Source: Oscillospiraceae bacterium | Lineage (GTDB): Bacteria > Bacillota > Clostridia > Oscillospirales > CAG-272 | Reading direction: 5' to 3' | Length of the DNA: 64,000 bases | Assembly (NCBI GenBank): GCA_015064155.1 | Contig: SVST01000011.1 | Location: forward strand, 1 to 64,000 | In this document: positions 28,272 to 37,978 of the stretch, one piece after another | Layout: each line of letters begins with the position of its first letter | Numbering within the stretch: the stretch's first letter is position 1 | Position numbers and translations under genes: made by a program | The notes under the pieces: model-generated | Database searches by the model: none | The model's input: the letters and a program-made list of their open reading frames with translations, nothing else | What the model was told of the DNA's origin: nothing

Positions 28272-30881
28272 TTACTCCAAGCGTTTTTTCAAATCGAACA
28301 AAAAGGACATACATTCAAAGGGCGAGAGCGTATTCAGGTCTGCCGCCTTCAATTCGGCAATCACCTGCTCGTTGATGCAATCGTCCAAGGAGATCGTCGA
28401 ATCGTCGCGCTCGCTCTGTTTCTTTTTGGTTCCGATGCCGCCCTCCGTGCTGTCGGAAATGGCGCGCGAGGTGGCTTCAACCGATGCCAGTACCTCTCTT
28501 GCGCGCTTGATGACTTCATTGGGAAGTCCTGCAAGCTTTGCAACCTCGATGCCGTAGCTGTCGTCGGTCGAGCCGCGCACGATCTTGCGCAAAAAGGTAA
28601 TGCTGTCCCCGCGCTTCTTTGCGGCAATGTTATAGTTGACGATTCCCTCAAATTCCTCCTCCATGGAGGTCAATTCGTGGTAATGCGTTGCAAACAGCGT
28701 TTTCGCACCGATCTTGCGGCTCGCGGTATACTCCACGATGGCGCGCGCGATGCTCATGCCGTCAAAGGTTGAGGTTCCTCTGCCCACCTCGTCGTAAATA
28801 ATCAGGCTGCGTCGGGTCGCGTTTTTGAGAATATAGGAAACCTCATTCATTTCCAGCATAAAGGTCGATTGCCCGGAGGCAAGATCGTCCGACGCGCCCA
28901 CACGGGTGAAGACCTTGTCCACCACGCCCACGCGCGCCTCGCGTGCGGGGACGAACGAGCCGATCTGCGCCATCACCGTGATCAGGGCAACCTGCCGCAT
29001 ATAGGTGGACTTACCTGCCATGTTGGGTCCCGTGATCAGCATCAGCCGATTGTCGGTGACGTTCAGCATCGCGTCGTTCGGAACGAAATAACTGTCCTTG
29101 ACAAACTTCTCCACCACGGGGTGTCTTCCGTCCTTGATTTCGATCACGTCACTTTGATCGACCTCGGGGCAAACGTAATTGCCCTTGCTTGCCACGGTAG
29201 CGAGCGACAGATACGCGTCCAGCTGTGCCAGAAGCGCGGCGGTTTTCCGAATTCTTTCGCTCTGCTCCGCCACGAAATTGCGGATCTGTTGGAAGATCTC
29301 ATATTCCAAGGCGCAAATCTTGTCCGACGCACCGAGAATGGTGTTTTCCAGATCCTTGAGTTCCTCGGTAAAGTAGCGTTCGCAGTTGGAAAGCGTCTGC
29401 TTGCGGATGTAACGGTCGGGAACCATGCCGATCAACGACTTGGTCACCTCGATATAATAGCCGAACACCTTATTGTAGTGGATCTTCAGCGTCTTGATCC
29501 CCGTTTTTTCGCGTTCTGCCTCGGCAAGCTTTTCCAGCCATCCCTTGCCGTCCTTCATCACCGAGCGCAAATAATCGACGTCCTTGTCATACCCGTCTTC
29601 AATGATCTCTCCGTCACGGATTGAAACCGGAGGTTCCTCGCGAATCGCGGCTTTGACCGTATTGTAGACGTCCCCCAGGGGATCAAGCTCCACGCAGAGG
29701 CGGCGAAGCTCCTCACTCTTACAAGAGGACAAAAGTTCACGCACCTCGGGCAAAACCGCCGCCGTGTTGCAAACCGCACGCAGGTCCTTGCCGTTTGCGC
29801 TTCCGTAAACGATACGGGTAACCAAACGCTCAAGATCCAGAACGCCCGACAAGATCTCGGACAGCTGCTCGCGGAGCATATACGCATCAAACAATTCCCG
29901 CACGGCACCCTGACGTCGTGCAATTGCCGAAACGTTCAAAAGCGGATGCTCCACCCATTTGCGCAGCATTCTGGCACCCGCCGACGTGCGGGTTTTGTCC
30001 AGCACCCAAAGAAGCGAGCCCCGTTTATCCTTGTTTCGCATCGACTGCGTCAATTCCAGATTGCGGCGCGTATTGATGTCCATCTCAAGATACTGTCCGT
30101 CCGAATAAACGGTCAGCTCCTTGAGATAGGAAATTTCACTTTTTTTCGTATCGATGATATAGGAAAGCGCAGCCCCCACGGCAAGCACCAACGGCTTGTT
30201 GTCCAGCACGTCCTCGCGCACCGCTTCTCCGAACTGCTCAGAGAGCATTGCCCTTGCAACGACGTAATCGAAGCGCGGATTCTGCCCGTCGGTCAACAAA
30301 AAGCCCTCGTGCGACGTGATAAACGAACCGATCTCACCCATGTTCGCACATTTGAGATTGCATACGACCTCGCGCGGCGAATAGGTTTCCAGCTCGCTCT
30401 TCAGTCTTGCCTCCATGTTGCTGCCGTCCAAAACCGTAGCGTAAATTTCCGCCGTGGAAATATCGGCAAAGCAAACGCCAAACTCAAACTCTCCCATGTA
30501 CAGAGCACACAGATAGTTGTTTTTTTGCTCCGGCAAAAGACCCGATTCGATCACCGTTCCGGGAGTGACCACACGCACCACCTCACGCTTGACCAAGCCC
30601 TTTGCCTGCGCGGGGTCCTCGGTCTGCTCACAAATGGCAACCTTATAGCCCTTTTCGATCAATCGCCCGATATAGCTCTCCGACGAATGAAACGGCACGC
30701 CGCACATCGGCGCACGCTCGGCTTCTCCGCAATCTCTACCGGTCAGCGTCAGCTCCAATTCACGCGAGGCAAGGATGGCATCGTCAAAGAACATCTCGTA
30801 AAAATCGCCCAGGCGATAAAACAGAAGATGATCCCGATACTGATCCTTGATCTGAAAATATTGCTCCATCATGGGTGTCAT
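28272..30881 (-). CDS. mutS: DNA mismatch repair protein MutS
   Basis: TPMMEQYFQIKDQYRDHLLFYRLGDFYEMFFDDA; ITGPNMAGKSTYMRQVALI. Confidence 0.98.
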   Translation of the reverse strand: MTPMMEQYFQIKDQYRDHLLFYRLGDFYEMFFDDAILASRELELTLTGRDCGEAERAPMCGVPFHSSESYIGRLIEKGYKVAICEQTEDPAQAKGLVKREVVRVVTPGTVIESGLLPEQKNNYLCALYMGEFEFGVCFADISTAEIYATVLDGSNMEARLKSELETYSPREVVCNLKCANMGEIGSFITSHEGFLLTDGQNPRFDYVVARAMLSEQFGEAVREDVLDNKPLVLAVGAALSYIIDTKKSEISYLKELTVYSDGQYLEMDINTRRNLELTQSMRNKDKRGSLLWVLDKTRTSAGARMLRKWVEHPLLNVSAIARRQGAVRELFDAYMLREQLSEILSGVLDLERLVTRIVYGSANGKDLRAVCNTAAVLPEVRELLSSCKSEELRRLCVELDPLGDVYNTVKAAIREEPPVSIRDGEIIEDGYDKDVDYLRSVMKDGKGWLEKLAEAEREKTGIKTLKIHYNKVFGYYIEVTKSLIGMVPDRYIRKQTLSNCERYFTEELKDLENTILGASDKICALEYEIFQQIRNFVAEQSERIRKTAALLAQLDAYLSLATVASKGNYVCPEVDQSDVIEIKDGRHPVVEKFVKDSYFVPNDAMLNVTDNRLMLITGPNMAGKSTYMRQVALITVMAQIGSFVPAREARVGVVDKVFTRVGASDDLASGQSTFMLEMNEVSYILKNATRRSLIIYDEVGRGTSTFDGMSIARAIVEYTASRKIGAKTLFATHYHELTSMEEEFEGIVNYNIAAKKRGDSITFLRKIVRGSTDDSYGIEVAKLAGLPNEVIKRAREVLASVEATSRAISDSTEGGIGTKKKQSERDDSTISLDDCINEQVIAELKAADLNTLSPFECMSFLFDLKKRLE

Positions 30882-30934
30882 GGCAAGCACTCCTCTTTCA
30901 TAGCAGATTCATCGATACGATTGGTTTTTGGGAA

Positions 30935-31321
30935 TCAGTGACAGCCTCCGCAGGTTGCACAGTTGTGCGTACAGCCCGAGGGCTCCTCTCCCGTAATTTG
31001 TGTCGTAATGGTGTTGTTCACCGCAGTCATCAAATCATTCACCGCCTGCTGCGCCTCGTTGAGCGCAACGAAAACGGGATGCTCCATAATCAGCTTGTAC
31101 AGCTCGTTGATACGCGCCTGCACCGATTCGACCAGCAGCATATCACGGTCAGCCTTGCCAACCTCGTTTTGCAGAGTTGTTTGCTGCACCTCGTATTCGC
31201 TCATCAGCCCCTGCAGCTCGGCATTGGTTTCGTAGGCATTCCGCGCAGTCTCCAACGCTTTGAGTCGGTCATCCTCCTTCAAAAGATTTCCCAGTTCTGC
31301 GGCAAGCTCAAAAATTCCCAT
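30935..31321 (-). CDS. YlbF/YmcA family protein with Cys-rich C-terminus
   Basis: MGIFELAAELGNLLKEDDRLKALETARNAYETN; C-term SGCTHNCATCGGCH; lies between mutS and miaB. Confidence 0.85.
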   Translation of the reverse strand: MGIFELAAELGNLLKEDDRLKALETARNAYETNAELQGLMSEYEVQQTTLQNEVGKADRDMLLVESVQARINELYKLIMEHPVFVALNEAQQAVNDLMTAVNNTITTQITGEEPSGCTHNCATCGGCH

Positions 31322-31355
31322 TGTAATCTCCTCATTTCTTTGTTTCTTCAAAAAT

Positions 31356-32789
31356 TCAGCATTTCTGCCCGTATAGGGCAAAGGCATCGGCACGGTCGAT
31401 CCGCACCGTTACGAAATCTCCCGTGTCCTCGGGCGATCCCTCAAAAAAGACGATCTTATTTCCCTCGCTCCGTCCCGAATACAACGCCTCGTTGGTTTTG
31501 CTGACACCGTCGCACAGCACACGAAGCGTCCTTCCAACCAGCGGTTGATTCTTTTCGGTGGCAATTTTATTCTGGACAGCAAGAAGCCGTTCAAAACGCG
31601 CGCCCTTGATGTCGGTGGGAATCTGCTCCATCTCGGCGGCGGGAGTTCCCTTTCTGGGCGAATAGATAAAGGAATACAGCATATCGAAGCCCACGCGCTC
31701 CAGCATGGACAGCGTACCCTCAAAATCCTCCTCCGATTCGCCGGGGAATCCAACAATAATATCCGAGGTCAACGTAACGTCGGGCATCTTCTCTCGCAGA
31801 TAGGACACAATGTCCAGATAGCGTGCCGTGTCGTAACGACGGTTCATCGCACGCAGGATGCGGTCGCTTCCCGACTGCATCGGCAAATGGAACTGATGCG
31901 CAATATGGCGCGAGGACGCCATAACGTCGATCAGCTTACGGTCGGCATCCTTGGGGTGGCTGGTCATAAAGCGAAGCAAAAAATCTCCCTCCAGTTGATC
32001 CAAGGCAGAAAGCAGATCGGCAAAGTCGTACGGATATCCGCTGTCCTTTCCGTAAGAGTTGACGTTCTGCCCCAAAAGGGTAATGTCGCGGTAGCCCGCG
32101 GCAACCAGGTCACGCACCTCGGCAACCACCGATTCCATCTCGCGGCTTCGCTCGCGCCCGCGCACGTACGGCACGATGCAGTACGAGCAGAAATTGTTGC
32201 ACCCGTACATGATCGACACCCACGCGCGATACGTGCTCTTGCGTGTGATGGGTAGCCCCTCGGCTACCAGATATGCCGATTCCTCGGGACAAAACAGCCG
32301 TTTTCCCTTTGCCGACTTTTCCGCAATCAATTGCGGCAATCGGTGCAGGGACGAGGTTCCAAAGGTGAAATCGACGTACGGATATCGACGCTTCAGCTCG
32401 TCCACGCGGTGCGCCTGCGTTACCATACAACCGCAAACACCGATCAGAAGTGACGGATTCTTTGCCTTGAGATGCTTATATTGCCCCACGATGGAAAGTG
32501 CCTTCAATTCGGCATGCTCGCGGATGGCACAGGTATTCACCAAAATCAGATCGGCAAGCCCCGGCTCCTCGCAAGACTCGTAGCCCATCGATTCTGCCAT
32601 ACCGAGGAGCTTTTCGCTGTCCGCCTCGTTCTGCTGACAGCCAAAGGTCAATACGAAGACCCTGCGCCTCTTTCCGTGCGCCTCAAGGTAGCGTTCATTT
32701 TCAAGCCGCAGCTGCAGAACGTAGGCTTTTTGCGCCTCCACCTCTTCCTGCGGCAAAATATTGTTCTGTTTCAATTCACGTTCGGTCAT
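31356..32789 (-). CDS. miaB: tRNA-2-methylthio-N6-dimethylallyladenosine synthase
   Basis: LTFGCQQNEADSEKL; GCNNFCSYCIVPYVRGRERSR. Confidence 0.96.
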   Translation of the reverse strand: MTERELKQNNILPQEEVEAQKAYVLQLRLENERYLEAHGKRRRVFVLTFGCQQNEADSEKLLGMAESMGYESCEEPGLADLILVNTCAIREHAELKALSIVGQYKHLKAKNPSLLIGVCGCMVTQAHRVDELKRRYPYVDFTFGTSSLHRLPQLIAEKSAKGKRLFCPEESAYLVAEGLPITRKSTYRAWVSIMYGCNNFCSYCIVPYVRGRERSREMESVVAEVRDLVAAGYRDITLLGQNVNSYGKDSGYPYDFADLLSALDQLEGDFLLRFMTSHPKDADRKLIDVMASSRHIAHQFHLPMQSGSDRILRAMNRRYDTARYLDIVSYLREKMPDVTLTSDIIVGFPGESEEDFEGTLSMLERVGFDMLYSFIYSPRKGTPAAEMEQIPTDIKGARFERLLAVQNKIATEKNQPLVGRTLRVLCDGVSKTNEALYSGRSEGNKIVFFEGSPEDTGDFVTVRIDRADAFALYGQKC

Positions 32790-32804
32790 GAAGCTCCTCT
32801 TTGC

Positions 32805-33791
32805 TCAACGCTGCGTTTTTTGTTTGCGGACGTCGGTTCCGTAGAACGGAATCAACAGATATTCTCCGATCAATCGGCTGGTGATACGGTCACTGTAGGT
32901 CTTGCGAAGCTCCGCCGAGGTCAGATTGGTGCTGATCAGGGTGGGCTTTTGCAGATTGAGGCGCGTATTCAGCACGTGGTACAGACAAGACAGCGTAAAC
33001 TGATTGACCACCTCGGTGCCGAGATCGTCGATGATCAGAAGATCGCATTCGGTATAGCGAACGGTATCGTCCCCGTTTCCGTCTGCCAAGCCGTTTCCGA
33101 AGCGGCGGCATTCAAAATCCGAAATCATCCCCACGGCACTGTTGTAGTATACGTCATAGCCGCGCGAAATCACGGCACGCGCAACCGCGGTGGAAAGATG
33201 CGTTTTTCCAAGCCCCGTGCCGCCGAGGAACAAAAGACTTCCCGATGTCGGCTTCCCCTCTTCCAAGGTGAAGTTCTCTGCATAGCGGCGCACCGTTTGA
33301 TAGTTGCGACACATGATCTCATATTCCTGCGGATTTGCACGGTAGTAATCCAAAGAAAAATTATCGAAGGACTGCTTGCGCATCAAGGCGGAAAGCCCCG
33401 ATGCCTCCATGCCCGCTTCGGTCAAGCGGCGGCGCATACATTCGCACATCCGAATGCCGACAAAGCCCGTATCCTCGCATTTGACACATTCATATTTCGG
33501 TTCGCTGTAATCGGCGGGGAATCCGTTTTTTCGCAGCAGCTCTCCGCGTGCGCGGCAGATGCGCTCGTTTTCCTCTCGCAAAGCCGAAACCTCACGCGCG
33601 GTGTCGCCGCCCTGCAGAGCCGCTTGCATGATCCGCAGACCAAACTGCGACAGCCGCCCGTCCATCTCTCGCAAAGAGGGGATGGCGGCATACAGCTCCT
33701 CACGTCTGGCATCCGCCTCGGCGCGCGCCGCAAAGGTTTTGGTTTCGTATTCGCTTCGAATCCGCTTGTAAATCTCTTTATTGTAACCCAT
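32805..33791 (-). CDS. DnaC/DnaI-like replicative helicase loader ATPase
   Basis: LLFLGGTGLGKTHLSTAVARAV; CDLLIIDDLGTE; next to a DnaD-like gene. Confidence 0.88.
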   Translation of the reverse strand: MGYNKEIYKRIRSEYETKTFAARAEADARREELYAAIPSLREMDGRLSQFGLRIMQAALQGGDTAREVSALREENERICRARGELLRKNGFPADYSEPKYECVKCEDTGFVGIRMCECMRRRLTEAGMEASGLSALMRKQSFDNFSLDYYRANPQEYEIMCRNYQTVRRYAENFTLEEGKPTSGSLLFLGGTGLGKTHLSTAVARAVISRGYDVYYNSAVGMISDFECRRFGNGLADGNGDDTVRYTECDLLIIDDLGTEVVNQFTLSCLYHVLNTRLNLQKPTLISTNLTSAELRKTYSDRITSRLIGEYLLIPFYGTDVRKQKTQR

Positions 33792-33802
33792 ACCCGTCTC
33801 CT

Positions 33803-34816
33803 TTAAGTCTTGGACTGCTCGTCGGAGCCCACACCGATCTCCCGGAAGCTGCGCTGCAATGCCGCTTCAAAGAAATCATCGGTATCAAAGCTGTTGCCAA
33901 GCGTTCCCGCGTCGGTTTGCTTTGCGTTTTTCTGCGCACCGCTTCCCTTTGCGCGCTTGGCCTGCTCTTCTTCGATATTGGCATCGATTGCCTCGGCGGT
34001 TTTCAGATTCTCGGCATTCCATCTTTCCAAAATCGAATTGGCATAGGGCAAGGATGCATCTCCCGTTGCCTGCACGGTCAGCTCGTACGCGCGTCGCACG
34101 ATCTCAATATCGTATCCGAATGATACCCACGCGCGCAGCATTTTTTCCTCCCTTGAGGTCAAAGCACGGCTCTTCATACCGAACAGCTTCCGCACCTGCC
34201 CCTCAAAACTGTAAAGTGCTTCCACCGTGCGGATCTCTTCCTCAAGAGCCGTAACGTCGGTAATTCCGCGCTCCACCAAAGGGTAGGCATATTTTTCAAT
34301 GGCACGCAGATTGACCTTGCCGATTCGCTTGCAGTGTGCCAACAAAAGCAGAATACATTCCTCGCCAAGCCCCAGATAGTCCAGCATGCCGACGAGAATG
34401 TTGATTTCGCTCATATTGAAGATTTTCCCGAGAATCCGCTGTGCCTCGTCTACCAGCACCCGTACCGATTCGCGTTTTTCCAACAGGGCTGCAAGCTCGG
34501 TCGAGGTGTACGTGGGCAGCTCGTCCGCCCGCTTGAGAAGCGTTTTTTTCGACGGCTCGCGTTGAGGCTGTGCCGCCACGGGAATCGCACCGTCCCCGTC
34601 GTTCACCAAAACCCCCGCCTCTCTCCAGTATGTAAGCGCCGCCCGTACGGTCTTTGCGTCACAGTCGGCAAGCTTTGAAAGGGTCGTCGGCTTTTCCGCC
34701 AGCGAAAGATCGGAAGCCACCCACAACAACACGCGCAAGGCTTCGGGGGCAGCATCCGAATGCGACAGCACCGCCCCCGGCAGCACCAGTACCTCTTGCG
34801 AAAAGTTCAATTTCAT
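33803..34816 (-). CDS. DnaD domain-containing primosomal protein
   Basis: DnaD-like body (ILVGMLDYLGLGEECILLLLAHC...AYPLVERGITDVTALEEE) and second DnaD-like repeat. Confidence 0.8.
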   Translation of the reverse strand: MKLNFSQEVLVLPGAVLSHSDAAPEALRVLLWVASDLSLAEKPTTLSKLADCDAKTVRAALTYWREAGVLVNDGDGAIPVAAQPQREPSKKTLLKRADELPTYTSTELAALLEKRESVRVLVDEAQRILGKIFNMSEINILVGMLDYLGLGEECILLLLAHCKRIGKVNLRAIEKYAYPLVERGITDVTALEEEIRTVEALYSFEGQVRKLFGMKSRALTSREEKMLRAWVSFGYDIEIVRRAYELTVQATGDASLPYANSILERWNAENLKTAEAIDANIEEEQAKRAKGSGAQKNAKQTDAGTLGNSFDTDDFFEAALQRSFREIGVGSDEQSKT

Positions 34817-34849
34817 AACAGTCAACGCAACCCGTGCGTTCTCCTTCGT

Positions 34850-35548
34850 TTATTTTGTTTCGTCGCGATCGGTGGGATTGCAAAGCTGATAATTCAAAAT
34901 CATCAACGAGTCCCCCAGGTGGACGTTCTCCACGATCACGCGCGCATCCGGCGAAAGCGTCAGCTCCTTTGCCGTAAAGTTCCAAAGGCCGCGCACTCCG
35001 TTCTCCACCAAAAGCTCCGCCACCTCGTCCACGCTTTCCTTTGGCAGGGTTAAAACCGCCATATCCACGGGAATCTCCTCGCAAAAGCTCTTCAGCTCGG
35101 TCATGCTGCGAATCTTCACACCGCCAACCTCGCGTCCAATGAGCGAGGGGTTGACATCAAACATCGCCACGATGTCCACACCGCGCTTTTCGAACATTGG
35201 AGAACGAACCAACGCGCGTCCCAGATCTCCCGCACCGATGATGATGGCGCGAATCCCCGCACCAACCCCCAAAAGCTCGCAAATACGCGCGTAGAGATAG
35301 TTGACGTTATATCCGTACCCTTGCTGTCCAAAGCCGCCAAAGCAGTTGAGATCCTGACGGATCTGCGACGCGGTCACGTGCATCATGGAGGACAGCTCGC
35401 TTGAGCTGATTCGCATTTTTCCCTGACGGATCAGCTCGCGCAGATAGCGAAAATAGCGCGGCAGACGACGGATCACCGCCTGCGACACGTTGGTTCTCTC
35501 CCCGTTCAAGTCACGGTCTGCACCGCTTGCATATTGATTTATGCGCAT
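34850..35548 (-). CDS. rex: Redox-sensing transcriptional repressor Rex
   Basis: VSQAVIRRLPRYFRYLRELIRQGKMRISSSELSSMMHVTASQIRQDLNCFGGFGQQGYGYNV. Confidence 0.96.
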   Translation of the reverse strand: MRINQYASGADRDLNGERTNVSQAVIRRLPRYFRYLRELIRQGKMRISSSELSSMMHVTASQIRQDLNCFGGFGQQGYGYNVNYLYARICELLGVGAGIRAIIIGAGDLGRALVRSPMFEKRGVDIVAMFDVNPSLIGREVGGVKIRSMTELKSFCEEIPVDMAVLTLPKESVDEVAELLVENGVRGLWNFTAKELTLSPDARVIVENVHLGDSLMILNYQLCNPTDRDETK

Positions 35549-35692
35549 AAAAATACAGCATCCTTTCCCTTTGCAAGGTATTGGAAGACCGCCCTGAAAT
35601 GCCGCCTCCAAAAAACCTGCTTCTTTCATTTTTGTTGAATTTGACGAAAACATTTTTTCGGTTCTGTCACCTGCCGCTTGCGGGTGCTCAAC

Positions 35693-35857
35693 TTTTCCAC
35701 AGCTCCGCACGCTTGCCGTTTTTCAACAAACTCCACAGAGTTATCCACAAAAAACAGCCAAAAATCAGAGGTTCAACCCTTAAATTCACCAAAATTCGAC
35801 CAAATAGAATCGTTTTTGCACACTTTTCCACAGCTTGTGTAAAACTTTTGTGGAAAA
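35693..35857. promoter_or_regulatory. Cluster of four DnaA-box-like nonamers
   Basis: TTTTCCACA 35693, TTATCCACA 35741, TTTTCCACA 35824, TGTGGAAAA 35849. Confidence 0.55.
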
Positions 35858-35945
35858 TATCCTCCCCCGAAAATTCACAAATATTTCGGAAAGTTCGTTG
35901 ATTCCTACGAATTTTCGTTTTTTTGCCAAAAGGGCTTGACAAGCA

Positions 35946-36959
35946 TCAAAGCCCGTCGTCATTGGCTGACGCATTGAGCGAGGTGTCTGCAAAATTGCCG
36001 CGAAGATATTCAAAATATCCCGCCGCCGCGATCATGGCACCGTTGTCCCCGCAAAGCGCGCGCTCGGGCATTGCCAGCGCAACGCGGTTTCTCGCGCACA
36101 TCTTTTCCAAGGACGCACGCAAATGCGTGTTTGCCGCCACACCGCCCGCCAGCACGAGCGTCTTCATGCCGGTCTGCACAAGGGCCGCCTCCGCCTTCTG
36201 GGTAATGGCGCGCACGATCTGATAGGTATAGGATGCCGCCACGTCCGCGCGGTTGATCTCCTCCCCCTTTTGCGCCATCCCGTTGAGGTAATTGAGTGCC
36301 GAGGTTTTGATGCCGCTGAAAGACAGATCCAGGGTTTCCTTGCCCAAAGCAGGAGACGGAAAGGCAATCGCGCGCGCATCCCCCTCGTAAGCCAGCTTGT
36401 CCAATGCCGCACCGCCGGGGTACGGAAGACCGATCACGCGCCCGATCTTATCGAACGCCTCGCCCGCCGCGTCGTCGCGCGTGCCGCCGATCTCCATGAA
36501 ATCGGTGTAGCTCTCCACGCGATAGATCGACGTGTGTCCCCCCGACACCACCAAAGCAAGGAACGGTGGCTCCAGATCGGGATTGGACAGATATGCCGCC
36601 GCAACGTGCCCGTGAATATGATTGACCGCCACCAAGGGGAGCTTGCGCGAGTAGGCAAGCGATTTTGCGAAATTGACACCAACCAGCAAGGCACCGATCA
36701 ACCCGGGGAATGCCGTTACGGCAACCGCACCGAGGTCTTTTACACCGATTCCCGCAGTGTCAAGTGCCTCGTATACGATCCCCGACACCGCCTCAATATG
36801 CGCGCGGCTTGCAATCTCGGGAACAACACCGCCGTACAGCCGATGCGTTTCGATCTGCGAGGCAACGATATTGGAGCGAATTTGGCGAACTCCGTTCTCC
36901 ATTTCCACCACTGCGGCAGAGGTTTCGTCGCAGGAGCTTTCCATTCCTAAAATAAACAT
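35946..36959 (-). CDS. tsaD: tRNA N6-adenosine threonylcarbamoyltransferase
   Basis: ILGMESSCDETSAAVVE; VNHIHGHVAAAYL; LVVSGGHTSIY. Confidence 0.97.
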   Translation of the reverse strand: MFILGMESSCDETSAAVVEMENGVRQIRSNIVASQIETHRLYGGVVPEIASRAHIEAVSGIVYEALDTAGIGVKDLGAVAVTAFPGLIGALLVGVNFAKSLAYSRKLPLVAVNHIHGHVAAAYLSNPDLEPPFLALVVSGGHTSIYRVESYTDFMEIGGTRDDAAGEAFDKIGRVIGLPYPGGAALDKLAYEGDARAIAFPSPALGKETLDLSFSGIKTSALNYLNGMAQKGEEINRADVAASYTYQIVRAITQKAEAALVQTGMKTLVLAGGVAANTHLRASLEKMCARNRVALAMPERALCGDNGAMIAAAGYFEYLRGNFADTSLNASANDDGL

Positions 36960-36983
36960 ACTCGTCTTCTCTTTTCAAAAATC

Positions 36984-37430
36984 TCAAAGTGCTTTCAGCA
37001 TCACGAAGGCATCCTCTGCGGGACGGCGGTAAAAGCCGCGCCGTCTGCCTGCCGTTTGATAGCCAAAAGCCTCGTACAAGGCAATTGCCGCCGCATTGGA
37101 TACGCGCACCTCCAGGGAGATCTGCACCAAGCCCCTTTTTCGCGCCTCTTCCTCAAGTGCCGTTAAAATTGCCTTTCCGCACCCGTTTCGCCGAACGTCG
37201 GCGCGAACCGCAATGTTGGTAATCTGCCCCTCGTCAACCGACAGCAGCATCCCGCCGTACGCCACGACCTCTTGCTCGCAAACGCACGCGTATCCAAACG
37301 CGCCGTCCCCCACCAGCAAGGAAAGTGACCGTTCGCTCCACGGCTCGGTAAAAATGTCCTGCTCAAGCAGGGCAACCGCAGACAGCATCGATGCCTCCAG
37401 TCGAACGACCCGATAGGTCTTCTCTTTCAT
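36984..37430 (-). CDS. rimI: Ribosomal-protein-alanine N-acetyltransferase-like
   Basis: ITNIAVRADVRRNGCGKAILTALEEEARKRG...LEVRVSNAAAIALYEAFGYQ; adjacent to tsaD. Confidence 0.88.
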   Translation of the reverse strand: MKEKTYRVVRLEASMLSAVALLEQDIFTEPWSERSLSLLVGDGAFGYACVCEQEVVAYGGMLLSVDEGQITNIAVRADVRRNGCGKAILTALEEEARKRGLVQISLEVRVSNAAAIALYEAFGYQTAGRRRGFYRRPAEDAFVMLKAL

Positions 37431-37972
37431 ATCGATTCCTCTGTAAACAAAAGTTGTTTTACACCCTCGGTAATTGCCGCAAGGCATTCCCGATAGCACG
37501 AAAGATCACCGCCCCACGGATCGGCAATCGGCACGGGCATACAAACGATTTTGGGTGCCGCTTCGGGAAAACGAAGCAACAGCTCCATCGCATGGCGGTC
37601 GCTCATGGCAATCAGCCAATCGAATTCGTTCAGCTCCTCGGCACGAAGCGTTCTTGCCGTATGGGAATGATAATCGGTCCCCTCTCCGGGACGAATCCCT
37701 GCCAGCTCCAATGCCCGTACCGCATTTGCGGAGATCGGCTCGCCGTCGGACGCAAACAAGCCTCGGCTTTTTGCAGTCACGCGCCGCGTGTGCGTCTGCC
37801 CTCCGACGGAATCACGCTCTTTCTCGGGTTCGTCACTCGCCGACGCATTGGTAACGGCCTCCGCCATGGGAGAACGGCAGGTATTCCCCGTGCAAACGAA
37901 GCATACGCGCAAGACGTTCGCCGTCTGCGGGGCTTCTCCGGGGATACGGGTCTTCGTCATAAGCTCCGCCAT
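37427..37972 (-). CDS. Low-molecular-weight protein-tyrosine/arginine phosphatase family protein
   Basis: VCFVCTGNTCRSPMAEA P-loop; PVPIADPWGG. Confidence 0.88.
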   Translation of the reverse strand: MAELMTKTRIPGEAPQTANVLRVCFVCTGNTCRSPMAEAVTNASASDEPEKERDSVGGQTHTRRVTAKSRGLFASDGEPISANAVRALELAGIRPGEGTDYHSHTARTLRAEELNEFDWLIAMSDRHAMELLLRFPEAAPKIVCMPVPIADPWGGDLSCYRECLAAITEGVKQLLFTEESI

Positions 37973-37978
37973 AGCCGA

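Noticed and set aside
35693-35857. Chromosomal replication origin
   Set aside because: DnaA-box-like sites are present but the usual oriC neighbours (dnaA, dnaN, rpmH, rnpA) are not in the window.
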